Origin: Hypoxylon rubiginosum | Taxonomy: Eukaryota; Ascomycota; Sordariomycetes; Xylariales; Hypoxylaceae | DNA length: 64,000 nucleotides | Direction of reading: 5' to 3' | Assembly (NCBI GenBank): GCA_902806565.1 | Contig: CADCXA010000031.1 | Location: forward strand, 930,001-994,000 | In this document: positions 13,537 to 25,600 of the stretch, one piece after another | Layout: every line of letters begins with the position of its first letter | Position numbering within the stretch: the first letter of the stretch is position 1 | Notes under the pieces: model-generated | What the model was told of the DNA's origin: nothing | What the model saw: only the letters and a program-made list of their open reading frames with translations | Database searches by the model: none | Translations under genes and position numbers: made by a program

Positions 13537-14834
13537 AATTAGTTGGCATATAAGCCTTTTTTGGATAAAAAGGGGGGACATGTTGGGAAAGTCATGTTAT
13601 AATTGAGCGATATACCTTGGATTCATCTTTCATATATATAATGTTTACCTATATAGCACCGCAGCGATCGAGTATATAAATGAAGAATTGATTTAACCTT
13701 GTTTGGCCGATATATTCGTGATAGATTACCTGGGTACCTCCTAGGAAGTAGGTGGATATATAGTCTCAAGCCTGTATCCTACCAGATAGACATGTATGCA
13801 GAAGATATCCTTGCTTTAGTACTGACGGTCACTTCGTCTTCCAGTTTACTCCTCGTCAACCTGGAGCATGTTGGGATCCGCCTTAGTTTCTGAATAGTCC
13901 ACTATTCGTCCAGTGAATCCTAGTCGACCTAGTCATAGTCCGGTGCGTGGTGCGTGGTGCATGACTACAGTCAAAACAATGCTACATCTCAGATAACAGC
14001 TGTCACGGTAGTTTTAAAAGCTACACTCGCTACCACAAGTCTAGAAACGGGCCAACCATTGGCAATCCACAATACGCAACTTAAGATGATGCTATGTGTA
14101 AAGGAGGAAGCGCAGTGAGAGATGAGAACTTTCAGGTGAAAGGGAGGTAAAGGCGCATTAGTAATGATGAAGGGCAGGTAGGCTGGTAGGTCGGAGCACC
14201 GCCGCGATTTGTCAGCCGGCGAGGGCGAGTCACTCGTTTGATATCTTGATCTAGAGTTCCATTCCGTCGGATCGGCATTGGGCAAACATCGCACCTTGGT
14301 TACCAACACAGGACCCCTTGATACATGTATCAATATACCCCACACACCTCACCTTCACTGACAAGCCGAACAACCAACGACCATATACCGCCAAGCCATA
14401 TCTTCCCGACGTCCGAGATCCCCTTTGTCCCTGATCAGCATCACGAAAAAGGAGGCCGCGCGAGCTACAGCTGACGTCAGAGAGAACAGCGGGGTATTTT
14501 CGGGTTGCTTCCAGTCGAGCGGTCGTGGTACAAACAAAGGGGGGAGTCGCGTGCATGATATGTACGATTCGGTGCTAGCAGCCTTGCTAGTGTGCGTGCG
14601 TTGTGTGATTTGCATAGGTGGCACTCGGATCCTTTTAGTATAAAGACCAGGACGTATCATAGGACCTGGCCTGGACGAGTTGGAGAACAACTAACTCTTC
14701 CGGCTTTGTCGCACAAGAATCTTACGTTGAAGAACTCGGGTAAAAAACAAGAGTTTGAGAAATTGCCTCATTCTACCAGTCGTATTTGAGACGGAGTCGG
14801 TCCAATTTACGTACACAACAACAGCAACAACAAC
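13537..14834. other. 1.3-kb intergenic region
   Basis: No gene is supported. The short frames on both strands (13699-13893 plus; 13989-14345, 14251-14556 and 14355-14690 minus) overlap and lack recognisable domains. The last 20 bases before the next ATG are a CAACAACAG-type leader, common before fungal start codons. Confidence 0.5.
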
Positions 14835-15636
14835 ATGGCGCCGAAAGTGCTCGTCGTTTTGACCTCGTGCGGAGCCATAGAGAGTGCTGATAACAAGCCC
14901 ACCGGCTGGTTCCTGGTAAGTCCCATCGCGTCCTGCCTTGTCCTGTCCTACCCGACGTCTCTACCCCTTCCAAACGACAGAACATTTAGCTAACCACCAC
15001 CGTGCGCGCGCGATATAACAGCCCGAGCTCGCCCACCCATACGACGTTCTAGTGGCAAAGGGCGCCGAGGTGGTGACGGCGTCACCGAAGGGGGGCGTGG
15101 CCCCGCTGGACCCGAACTCGGTCAAGGGGTACGGGGACGCGTCGACGGAGGCCTTCCACCGGGACCAGACGGCGCTGTGGGAGCGGACGGCGCCCATAAG
15201 CACATTCCTCGGGCGCGCGGGCGAGTTCGCCGCGCTCTTCTACCCGGGCGGCCACGGCCCCATGTTCGACCTCGTCGGCGACGACGACTCCATCGCGCTC
15301 ATCGCCGAGTTCGTCGGCGCGGGCAAGCCCGTCGCCGCCCTCTGCCACGGCTCCATCGCCTTCACCGACGTCATCCTGCCCGGGGGCCGCCACCTGCTGA
15401 TGGGGAAGGAGGTGACGGGGCTCAGCAACTTCGAGGAGGACGCCATCGGTATGACCAAGTACATGCCGTTCCTCGTCGAGGACCGGCTCAAGGAGGCCGG
15501 CGGGCTGTACCGGAAGGCGGCCGAGCCGTTCGAGCCGTTCGTGGCCGTCGACGACCACGGGAGGCTGATCACCGGGCAGAACCCGGCCAGCTCCAAGGCC
15601 GTGGGTGAGGCCCTGGCGAAGGCGATTGGCTTGTAG
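14835..15636 (+). CDS. DJ-1/PfpI superfamily protein, Hsp31-like (glyoxalase III type)
   Basis: Two exons, 14835-14915 and 15022-15636, with a 106-bp intron (GTAAGT...CAG, phase 0), give 231 residues. The first exon supplies the beta-strand start (MAPKVLVVLTSCG) and the TGWFL loop. The second begins with PELAHPY, whose Glu29 is in the position of the conserved acid. The nucleophile elbow is ALCHGS, with Cys135 and His136, and YPGGHGPMFDL precedes it. This Glu-Cys-His arrangement is that of Hsp31-like proteins, which convert methylglyoxal to D-lactate without glutathione and protect against carbonyl and oxidative stress, probably in the cytosol. There is no signal peptide. The gene converges on the TPR gene, leaving 300 bp between stops. 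The assignment within the superfamily is an inference from motifs. Confidence 0.88.
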
Positions 15637-15936
15637 GGTTAGGGAGGCATTCTATTGACCACGAGATTGACCTAGAATGGTATTTGTGTTGATTCATGAG
15701 GTCGAGTTAACTTAATCGGAATTAGAAATACCTATGACTCTGTGAATGCTTGTTGTATGTTAGATTGACTTGGTATAACGCCTTTTACATCTCGCAAAAT
15801 GGATCCCATCATTGAAGCTAATGAATTCTGATTACGTATCTCATGTGTCGGCTTTGCTACGCCTGTCGCCATGCTTGTTAAACTTGGCCTTATGATATCC
15901 AAGCAACCCAGGTACCTACCTACCCCCGAAAACAAG

Positions 15937-17628
15937 TCAGAACACGCTAACGCGACAGCAGCAAGACGCCTTAATAGGCACATCCGCGGCAGCGACAGCC
16001 GCGTCCAGCCGCGGCTTGATAGCCCCGGCCTCCTCGGCGCGTCCTAGCCGCACCAGGCACTCGTGGTACCCGTGCAGCGCCCAGACGTTGTTGGGGTGCT
16101 GCAGGGCGCGCGGGACCTTGCCGCTGATCCCGAGGTCCTCGGCGTAGACGTCGACCGCCTCGCCGAAGCGCCCCCGCTCCGCGAGCAGTGCCCCGTACGC
16201 GTGCCCGGGCGGCTGCATCCAGCCCCAGGGCTCGTCGTACGGCAGCGCGCGGCTCCGGGCCGCGGCGTCGCGCAGGTGGCCGAAGGCGGGTTCGTAGTCG
16301 CCGCGCCGGTACGCGAGCTCGCCGTCCAGCATCGCCTCCGCGACGCCCAGGATGTCCGCGCACGTGTTGTTGAACAGCATGCGGGACGCGGGCACGGCCG
16401 CCGCGGCCTCGGCGAAGAGCGCCCGCTCCCGGGTCGCTTCTCCCACCCTGCCGAGCGCGGCCAGCGCGACCCCCTTCGCGTAGTGGGTTAAGGCGTTCGT
16501 CGTGCAGTAGAGCGCGCCGTCTATGCGGAGCGGCAGGTCGAGGATCTCCTGCCACCGGCCGAACCGGACGAGGGCGTGCGCCCGCATGCCGAGGAAGCCC
16601 TCGAGCCAGTCGGCCATGGGCGGCGACTCGACGCGCAGGAGCGCCTCCGGCAGGGCCCCCTCGAGCCGGGCGACGGCGTCGAGGGCGACTTCCGACCGCC
16701 CCGCGAACATGGCGGCGTACAGGCGGAAGTGGATGTCGTGCATCCGGTAGAGCGTGTAGAACTGCAGCGGGTCCTCCCGCGCGAAGAACACGTCGTCGGC
16801 CAGGATGGCCTTCTGGTTCGACTCGATGGCGCTCTGGTAGTCGCCGACGAGGACGTCGATGTGGGTCGGCATGTGGTTGAGGTGGCCCGCGTCCGGAACG
16901 AGGTCGCGGAGCGTGTTCGCCGCGTCCAGCGCCGCCTCGGGGGTCGGAGACATCTCCATGAGGTGGATGTACAGGTGCAGCAAGCCCGGGTGCCGAGCCC
17001 CGCCGTCCTGCGCCATCGCGCGCTCCAGGATCGCCTTGGCCTCTAGCGTGCGGGCCCCCGAGGCCGGCTCTCCCGTGTTGATGTCCCAGAGCTGCCACGG
17101 GGTGAGGTTCATGAGGGCGTCTACGTGCAGCGCGGCGATGTCTAGGTCGTCGGGGAATTCCGTGTACACCTTTCCCATCGCGTCGGCGTACCCCTGGTTC
17201 CATATCGACCAGTTTTGGTCACCCGCGTGTCCTTGCGGATAGCGGTACCTGAGCGCCTCGACGAGCGCTCTCTCGACGGGCGACGCATTAGCAGCCCTTG
17301 CTTTGGCTTGCTCCACCACACTATGCGTGCGCTTCATGACTGCATCCAATTCGGTTTCGTCAAAGAAATCCCAGGGCTTGTTGTAATTTGGACCTAGAAC
17401 GTAGGCCAGGCCCCAGTAAGCCAGGACGCACTCGCCGTCGCTGGCTATGGCGCGCTCAAAGCATTTGGCCGACTCTTCGTGATTGAAGCCGTAGCTCCAT
17501 ATCAACCCGCGGTTGACCCATTCGCGAGCGTCATCGCTGCTTGAAGTCACAGCCCGTCTGTAAGAGCCGAGATTATAGTAATCTTGACCTCTAGGAGTTT
17601 CACTTGATCCATTAGGCTTGTCGCCCAT
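15937..17628 (-). CDS. TPR-like repeat protein with conserved His cluster
   Basis: A single exon of 563 residues, on the minus strand, GC-rich in its second half. Helical repeats of TPR type run through most of the chain, for example residues 35-66 (WVNRGLIWSYGFNHEESAKC) and the region after 340. The central part carries histidines in conserved-looking settings: HLYIHLMEMSPTPEAAL (H218, H222) and GHLNHMPTHIDVLVGDY (H249, H252, H256). The tail ends in DVPIKASCCCR, a cysteine-containing end I recall from related fungal proteins. There is no signal peptide or membrane segment. The biochemical function is unknown. Its start codon is only about 115 bp from the terminal repeat of the 29-kb element, so the promoter is short or was disturbed by the insertion. 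Confidence 0.8.
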   Translation of the reverse strand: MGDKPNGSSETPRGQDYYNLGSYRRAVTSSSDDAREWVNRGLIWSYGFNHEESAKCFERAIASDGECVLAYWGLAYVLGPNYNKPWDFFDETELDAVMKRTHSVVEQAKARAANASPVERALVEALRYRYPQGHAGDQNWSIWNQGYADAMGKVYTEFPDDLDIAALHVDALMNLTPWQLWDINTGEPASGARTLEAKAILERAMAQDGGARHPGLLHLYIHLMEMSPTPEAALDAANTLRDLVPDAGHLNHMPTHIDVLVGDYQSAIESNQKAILADDVFFAREDPLQFYTLYRMHDIHFRLYAAMFAGRSEVALDAVARLEGALPEALLRVESPPMADWLEGFLGMRAHALVRFGRWQEILDLPLRIDGALYCTTNALTHYAKGVALAALGRVGEATRERALFAEAAAAVPASRMLFNNTCADILGVAEAMLDGELAYRRGDYEPAFGHLRDAAARSRALPYDEPWGWMQPPGHAYGALLAERGRFGEAVDVYAEDLGISGKVPRALQHPNNVWALHGYHECLVRLGRAEEAGAIKPRLDAAVAAADVPIKASCCCRVSVF

Positions 17629-17742
17629 TGTGTGTCGAAGTGGTAGGTGTTTAATTGTTGTTGTTTCTCATTGATGCTCACCAGTTGTCCGGTGCATGTT
17701 TTGCATGTACGATGAAAGAATCATTGACAACTTCGCCGTGTA

Positions 17743-17934
17743 GCAATTGCTCCGCTGTAAATTTACGCTAAACCGCCAAAGTGATAAAAGTGCCAAGTTC
17801 GCTAAATCCGCCAAACCTGCCAAACCTATAAAATAAGTTAAAACCATAGTATATATAATTCCCATACTATATAAATACACTAGGTTTTTAATAAATTAAT
17901 ATACTTTATTAATTTAAATTATAAAAAATATATA
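17743..17934 (+). repeat. left inverted terminal repeat
   Basis: This begins at gcaattg. It contains 9-bp units on the bottom strand (tgccaaacc, cgccaaacc and relatives, 17773-17826), then an AT-rich part ending tttaaattataaaaaatata. It matches the reverse complement of 46551-46741 along its length. Differences inside the unit block are mostly C to T. Similarity may reach a few bases further out, because ccgtg lies just outside both ends. Confidence 0.85.
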
Positions 17935-18009
17935 ACAGCTAATTATAATTATATTTAAACCTAAAATTAAGTTTATTATATTTATAAAATATTTATAATA
18001 ATATTTAAA

Positions 18010-18140
18010 TTATTATAAAATTATTATTAAATTATTATTAAGTTATTATTAAGTTGTAATTAAATTATTATTAAGTTATAGTTAAATTATTATTAAGTTA
18101 TAATTAAATTATTATTAAATTATATTTAAATTATAATTAA
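18010..18140 (+). repeat. left subterminal ATT-rich short repeats
   Basis: Repeated words of the form attattattaag/aaat with an approximate 11-bp spacing lie just inside the left terminal repeat. A similar but longer array lies inside the right terminal repeat (46.20-46.46 kb), and a third in the inverted copy at about 2160-2270. Subterminal arrays are common in DNA transposons. Confidence 0.6.
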
Positions 18141-21100
18141 ATTAAAATTTTTATATTATAAAATATATAAAATATTATATTAAAAATTTTTAAAGTTTTT
18201 AACTAAGTTAATAGTTTTAATAATATAATTTACTATATATTAAATAATAATTTCCTTATTTATTTTAATTTTAATATTTTAATTATTATATATTAAAATT
18301 TTTTAAACTTTTTATTATTTAAATAAAATTATAAATTTATTTATTATTCTTAAAATTTAAATAAAAAATATATAATTTTTATAGTTTAAATAAAAGGTTT
18401 AATTTATTAATATTAAAAAAAATATAAGCTAGGTTTATTTATATATAAAATCTTAATATTAAAATAATATAATAGTTTTTTAACTTATAGTTTTATTATT
18501 TAAACGATAAATTTTATATATATATATAGTTAAATTTAAAAGTTATATATTAAAAAGTTAATTAGTTTTTTTTTATAATTTATATAGTTTATTAGTTAAA
18601 ATAAGTTAAAGTTTTTATTATAATTTTAAAGATTTATTTAAAAATAACTAGTTATAAAAGTTTAAAACCTTAAAATATAAATTTATAAATATAAATAAAA
18701 TAATTATTATAAATAAATATTATTTATATTTAATTTATTTTTTACTTAAATAAATACTAAATAAAAAAAAATATTAAATATTATATAAAATATTATTATA
18801 AAATATTTTATTAATAAGAATATTAATATTATAAAATAATAATATTATTATAAAACCATTTAAGTAATAAAAAAAACTAAGATATTATTATATAAAAAAT
18901 AATAAACTTAATAATTATAAACGTTTTTATATATATAAAAATAATAGATAAAAAAGTTTATTAAATAAAAAAACTTATTATATTTATCTTTAATATTTTT
19001 AATAATATAAACACTTAATATTATTATTTTAAAAACTATAACCTTTTAAATAATAAAAGTTAAATTTTTATAATAAGATTTTAATTTTAATAAATATAAA
19101 AAGCCTTTAAACCTACGTATTAATATCGTAGTAACTAATATTTAAAAAACCTTAATTTTAAAAAAATTAATATAAATTATTATAAAAAATAAATTAATAA
19201 TAATTTAAATAATATTTTAAATTTTATATATTAAATATAAGTTTATTAAAAAAAACTTATAAAAATAATTAAATTATTATTATATATATTTTTATAATTT
19301 AATTTATAAGATATTTAAAATATATTTAAAATAAGATTTTTTTTTTATAATTTAAAATAAATAATTTAATTATAGTTTTATATATAATATATTTTTAAAA
19401 AAATTTATAAAAACTAAATTATTTTTATTTATTATAATATTAAATATAATATAAAAAAGAACTTTTATTATAATAAACTAAAAAAAGTTATATAAGTTTT
19501 AAAAAACTAATAAAATTAAAACTTTTAATAAATAAAAATAATAATTTTTATTACTTAATATTTATTTATTTAATATTTATTTATTTAAATATATATTTAA
19601 ATACTAATATTTTAAATAATAAAATAATACTTAGTAAATTAAATAAGTATTTATTTAAATAAAAAATAGTTAATAATTAAAATAATTACTTTTATTATTT
19701 TAACGGCTTTATATTATAAATATATACTTAAAAAATAAGTAATTTATAATTATTATAAAAAATAATATATTAATTTCTAGTATTTCTTAAATTTATTTCT
19801 TTATTTTTAAGATATTTAATAAATAATTATATAATTATATTTATTTTGTTTTTATTTGTTTTTTTATTTTATTTAATTAAGTTATATATTATATTATCTT
19901 GTTATATAAAAACTTATTAAATGTTAATATTAGCTCTTTTTTATTCTTTTTATATTATTTTAAATAATCTTTTAAACTAATATATCTATTAAAATATAAA
20001 TGGTTTTTATTTTTAATAAATTTTAATAAATGTTACGTTAACTATTTATTATAAATTTGTTATATTTTTAAAACTAGGAAATTATTAAAGTTATATCTAC
20101 GTATTAACTTTTTTAATTAATATGTTAATTTTAATAATAAAAGATTAAAAATTAAGTTTATAATATAATTTTTTATTTTTATATTACTTAAGTTTATTTA
20201 AAATTTATTAATATAATTAATAACCTTATTTTTTTACTATCTAATAATATAAATATTTTATAAATAAATATATTAAATTATTTTTTATTATAATAAGTTT
20301 CTAAAAATAATATATATTATAATTTAAATATAAAGTTAATATTTTTTAAATAAATTTAAATTATATAAACTTTTAAAATATTATTAATAATATAATATTA
20401 ATATTAACATTTAATAATATAAACATTAATTTATTTATAATCTAATAATTAATTATATTAATTTAAAGAAAAAGTTATTATTATTTAATTTTTATATTAT
20501 ATTAATTTATATAAAACTTATATAACTTTAAAATATATACGTTTTATAAATATTTTATTTTTATTTTATTTATAAACTATATAATTACTTAAAATTTAAT
20601 TTATATAATTAATTAATATTATATTTAAATTATAAAAAAAGTTTTAATTTTATGATTTATATAAGTTATTTAAAGTTAAAATCTTAATATAATAATTATT
20701 TTAAGGTATTAGTTAATTATATTTATAAGTAAACTATTAAATTTATTAATATTATATTATATAATTTTATAAAAATAAATATTAATATTTATATAAATTT
20801 TAAATTTAATAAAATAAAGTTTTTAATACCTATTTATATTTTATAGTTAATTTAATTTTAAAACTAAAAAAAGTTTTTATTTTTTATTATAATGAATTCT
20901 TTTTTAATTATATTAATAATTTATAGTTTCTAAGTATATTTAAATATATTTAAACTAAATTATACTTTTAAAAATAAGTTATTTTATAATTATATATATT
21001 AATTTATATATTAAATTTTTTTTTATATCTACTAATATATTTAACTTAAACTTATAATTATAATAAAATTTAATTATATTATCTTTATATTACTTATATT

Positions 21101-21499
21101 TAATTAAATTAATAACTTTCTATTTTATATTATTTTTTAAATAAATTTTAATAAAAAAAGTATAATTTATATTAACTTTTTTAGTAAGTTATAAATAATT
21201 AAAAATAATTTTATTATAGAAATTTATACGGAAAAAATAATTTTATATTTATTTTTTTACTTCCTTTTTATATTTTATTAAATTATATTATGTTATATTT
21301 TATTATACTAGTTTATATTAAAAGGAATATAATATTAAATTAATATTAAAATATTTTTATATTAAATAATTAATAATTTTAAAATAAAATAACTTTATTT
21401 TAAAAAATATAAATATATTTACTTAAATATTATTAATATTAATTTCATTTTTATTAAACTTTTATTAGTTTAAATATTATTAAAAAATTTATATGTTTA

Positions 21500-22475
21500 T
21501 ATAAATATTATATTTTTATTAAAGTTTTTTAATAATTTCCTAGTAAAATAACTAATTTTTTTAATATTATTAAGTAATAATTTTTTTAAATTTAACAAAA
21601 TTATATTAAGTTAAATACTAATAAAAAGTTTATAAGATAATATAAATATAATAATCCTTATAAAGTTTTTAAAGAATTATAATTTTAAATAATTAGTTTT
21701 TTTTATATTAATAAATAAGAATCTCCTCTTATTAATTAAAATTATATTTAATTAAATATTACTTTAAAGTTTTTTAGTTAATATAAATATTATAGTTTTA
21801 TTATAATTTTTAAAAAATTATATTTTTAAGGAATTAATCTTTTTAATATTATTAAATAAAAATATCTTTAATTTAACCTAAGTTATATTTAATTAAATAT
21901 TATTTTAAGGTTTTTTAACTAATAAAAATATTATGTTTTTATTGTAATTTCTAAAGAATTATATTTTTAAATAACTAATTTTTTTAATATTATTAAATAA
22001 GAATAAGTTAGAATTTAATAAAATTATATTTATTTAAATATTAATTAAAAGTTTATAAATTAATATAAATATTATATTTTTATTTAAGTTTTTAAATAAT
22101 ATTAGGTTTAAATAGTTTTTTTTTTTAGTATTATTAAGTAAGAATTTTTTTATATTTATTAAAATTACTTTTATTTAAATATAACTTAAAAATCTATAAA
22201 ACCATATAAATATTATATTTTTATTAAAGTTTTTAAAGAACTTAAATTTTAATTAATTAATTTTGGTGATATTATTAAATAATAATTTTTTTAAATTTAT
22301 TAAAGCTATGGTTATATTTAGATAAATATCGTTAAAAAGTTTATATATTAATATAAATATTACACTTTTATTGAAATTTTTAACGGATTTTATTTTAAAA
22401 TAAATAGTTTTATTAATATTATTAAGCGATTTAGTTTTTATATAACTAGAAAATAATAAAAAACAATATATTAAC
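21500..22475. repeat. tandem array, about 141-bp unit, seven copies
   Basis: The word aaatatta, followed by a long T-rich stretch, recurs at about 21503, 21643, 21785, 21926, 22067, 22208 and 22355. The unit is therefore close to 141 bp, and neighbouring copies match well through their whole length despite RIP. 141 is a multiple of 3 (47 codons), so a repeated protein domain is one possible origin. No reading frame survives to test this. Confidence 0.75.
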
Positions 22476-23420
22476 ATTTAAATTTTAAGTATTTTAAATA
22501 TAAAATATTAGTTATATATTAATAATATTAAATTATATATAAACTAATTTATTAACTATTTTATTAAAAAACTTTATTTATTTTAATTTATTTTATATAT
22601 TATATACTATTATTTATTTTTTTTTATAAGTTATTTTTCGCTTTTTATAAATATAAAACTTTAAAAGGGTTTTAAGTTTTAACTAATTTTATTTTCTTTT
22701 TTTATATTAACTAAATTATTATAATAAATATAATAAATAATTATATAAATAATAATTACCGGATTTTACCTTGGATTTTAAATAATATATAATATTTATA
22801 AAATACTTTTTTAATAAAATCTTTAATATTAAAAAACTTTTATATTAATATTAATAATATAGTAAAATATATTTTATTAAATAATTTAAAAAAATGGATG
22901 GTTAAATATGTAAAATTAACTATAAAAAATTTCCTTAATAATTTATTAAATTTAATTAATAAGTTAATACTTTTAAATAACCGGTTTTAATATTTATAAA
23001 GTAAAATAAAAATATTTTTAATGTATATTAAATCTATAAGTTTAATTAATTTAAAAGATTAATTAAAAAATATAAATAAGTTTTTATTTTATATTAATAA
23101 GTTTTTTATTAATATTAACTTTATAATTAAATATATAAAATAGTTTTTTAATATTATTATAAATTAGTTTAAATTTTTTTATTAATTTAAATAAATTTAC
23201 TTATTATTAACTTTTTAAGAAATTAAAGTAATAAATTTTCGTTGTTACTTTATTACTTTATAATTTTTAAGGATTATATTTAAAGTTTTTAATAAAACTT
23301 TAAAGTTTAAAAAATAATATATTAAACATTTTTATTAATTATCACTATATAATAAAAAGGAATTTTTTAAGTTTTAATAAATTAATATAATAAACTGTTT
23401 TTAATTATACTAAAAAAAAT

Positions 23421-23497
23421 ATTTTTAATATATATTTAATATTAAAATATTTATTTATATTTTTAATATATATTTAATATTAAAATATTTATTTATA
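23421..23497. repeat. two exact copies of a 38-bp unit
   Basis: The segment starting atttttaatatatatttaat at 23421 is repeated exactly from 23459. Identical neighbours inside heavily mutated DNA suggest duplication after RIP, or a unit with no C or G left to mutate. Confidence 0.65.
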
Positions 23498-25429
23498 TTT
23501 TTAATTATAATAAATAACTTATTTTAATATAAACTATTAAAAACTTTTTATTTAAAAAGTTATAAATTAAAGATTTATTTTTTATTATAATATAAACGGA
23601 ATTTTTTTTAGTAGCTTAAAATAAGAATATATTTTTTATTATAATAAAAGTAAAATTCTTATTAATAGCTTAAATTAAATTACTATTTTTTTTTAATAAT
23701 AAAAAATTTTTTTTATAAGTTTTTTAATATTATTTTTAAACTTATTTAATTAAGTTATATATTTTTAGTTAGTTATAATTATATATATTAATTTTTATAT
23801 ATTAATTTTTTATATATTTTTTAATTTATATTTAATTTATTTTAAAAGTTATTTAAATATTAATACGTTATATATATTATTATTAATTTATTAAAAAAGT
23901 AAAATATTATATAATAGTTTTATATTTAAAAAAAATATTTTTACTTAAATAATTAATAAAATATAACTAATTAAAATAAGTGAAATTATTAACTACCGGT
24001 TTTTTAATTTTACTTTTTTAACTTTAAATATATATAACTTTTTATTTTTAATATAATGGTTTTATAAATAAAAACACACGGCTTAATAAGTTATTATATA
24101 ATATAAATAACCTAGTTATTTTTTAGTTATAATAAAAGATTATTTATAAAAAAATATAAAAAAAAATAGAAAAAAATAGTTGTTATTTTTATTAAACCTT
24201 TTTAATTATATAGTTACTAATTTTTTTATATTATATTTTTATTTATAATAACTTTAATATTTTTACTTTTTATAACATTTTTATATTAAGATTATTACTT
24301 AAAAAATAATTAATAAATAATACTTAGTAAATATAAATATTAATTAAATTATTCTTATAAAAATATTTATAAATTCTTTAATAAAAACTTTTATTTAATA
24401 TATTTATATTACTATTTACGATTTTATATTACAGTTATTAACTAATAAAAAAAAAATATAAATAATATATTATATTTAATATTTAATTTAATATATTTAT
24501 TATTTTTTACGTTATAAATAATATAAATAATATAGTTTATATAATAAGTTTAAATATATTTATATAACTTTTTATTAACTTATAAAAAAACAAAATAATT
24601 TAAAATATACTAATTAAAAATATATTAGTTAAAAATATATTAAATGAAAATATATTATAATATAATTATTTTAAAAATTTTAATATTATTAATAAAAATA
24701 TTATACACGTATTTAATATCTTAAAAAAAAAAATAACTATATATAAAAAAATAAAATATTTAATATATAATTAGTTTTAAAACTAAATAACTTTATAAAT
24801 AAAAATTATTTTTTATATTTTTTCTATTATAAAAACTAATAAAAAAACATTATATATATTAGTTTATAAAATAATTAATAATAAATTTATATAATTTATA
24901 TAATTTTTTATTTAATTAATATATAAATTTTAATAAAATATTAAATTTAAGTTTTATTTAAAAATAATAATTAATTTATATATTATTAATTTTATAATAA
25001 TATTTATTATAAATTTAATCTTAAATTACTTCCTTATTTTTAAAAAACTAAGTATTTCCGGTTTATTTAATATCTTTAAATTTAAGTTAAAAGATGTTTT
25101 TATATAATAAAATTTTCTAATTATAAATTAATAATATTTAATAATTTTTATAATAAAAATATAATACCCTAGTTTAAAATAATAAATATAAAAAAGAAAA
25201 TTTTTAAGGTTTATATAATAATATATAAAAAAAAGTAAAAAACTTTAAAATAAGTTATTATATAGTTATTAGTTTCGGACTTATTTTTATTAAAAATAAA
25301 GTAAACTTTTTAAAGTGGGTAAAAACGTTAAAAGTTTTTTATATTAAAGTTATTATTTATATTATTTTTTTATTAAAAAAAAAAACCTATTTTATTATTA
25401 GTTTTATATTATTAATAAACTTATAAGCG

Positions 25430-25600
25430 AGTAAAAAAAATAAAGAAAAAAATAAAAAAAAAAATAAAGGAAAAAATAAAAAAAAAAGTAAAAAAAAAAG
25501 TAAAAGAGAAAATAAAAAAAAAATAAAGAAAAAGGTAAAGGAAAAAATAAAAAAAAAGGTAAAAAAAAAAACAAAAAAAAAGGTAAAAAAAAAAAAAAAC
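25430..25600 (+). repeat. purine-only low-complexity tract
   Basis: About 170 bases of A-runs broken by gta, gaa and gg, roughly 10-12 bp apart (aaaaaaggtaaa-type words). There is essentially no pyrimidine apart from single T and rare C. A similar A-rich tract lies at 44881-45030. Confidence 0.7.

Noticed and set aside
15971..17203. 410-codon Arg/Gly/Pro-rich frame in another frame of the TPR gene
   Set aside because: It is low-complexity, GC-driven and has no domain. The 563-residue frame has clear repeats and conserved motifs.
22253..22477. 74-residue frame in the AT block
   Set aside because: It overlaps the 141-bp tandem array. Its composition is Ile/Lys/Asn/Phe, as expected for random AT-rich DNA.
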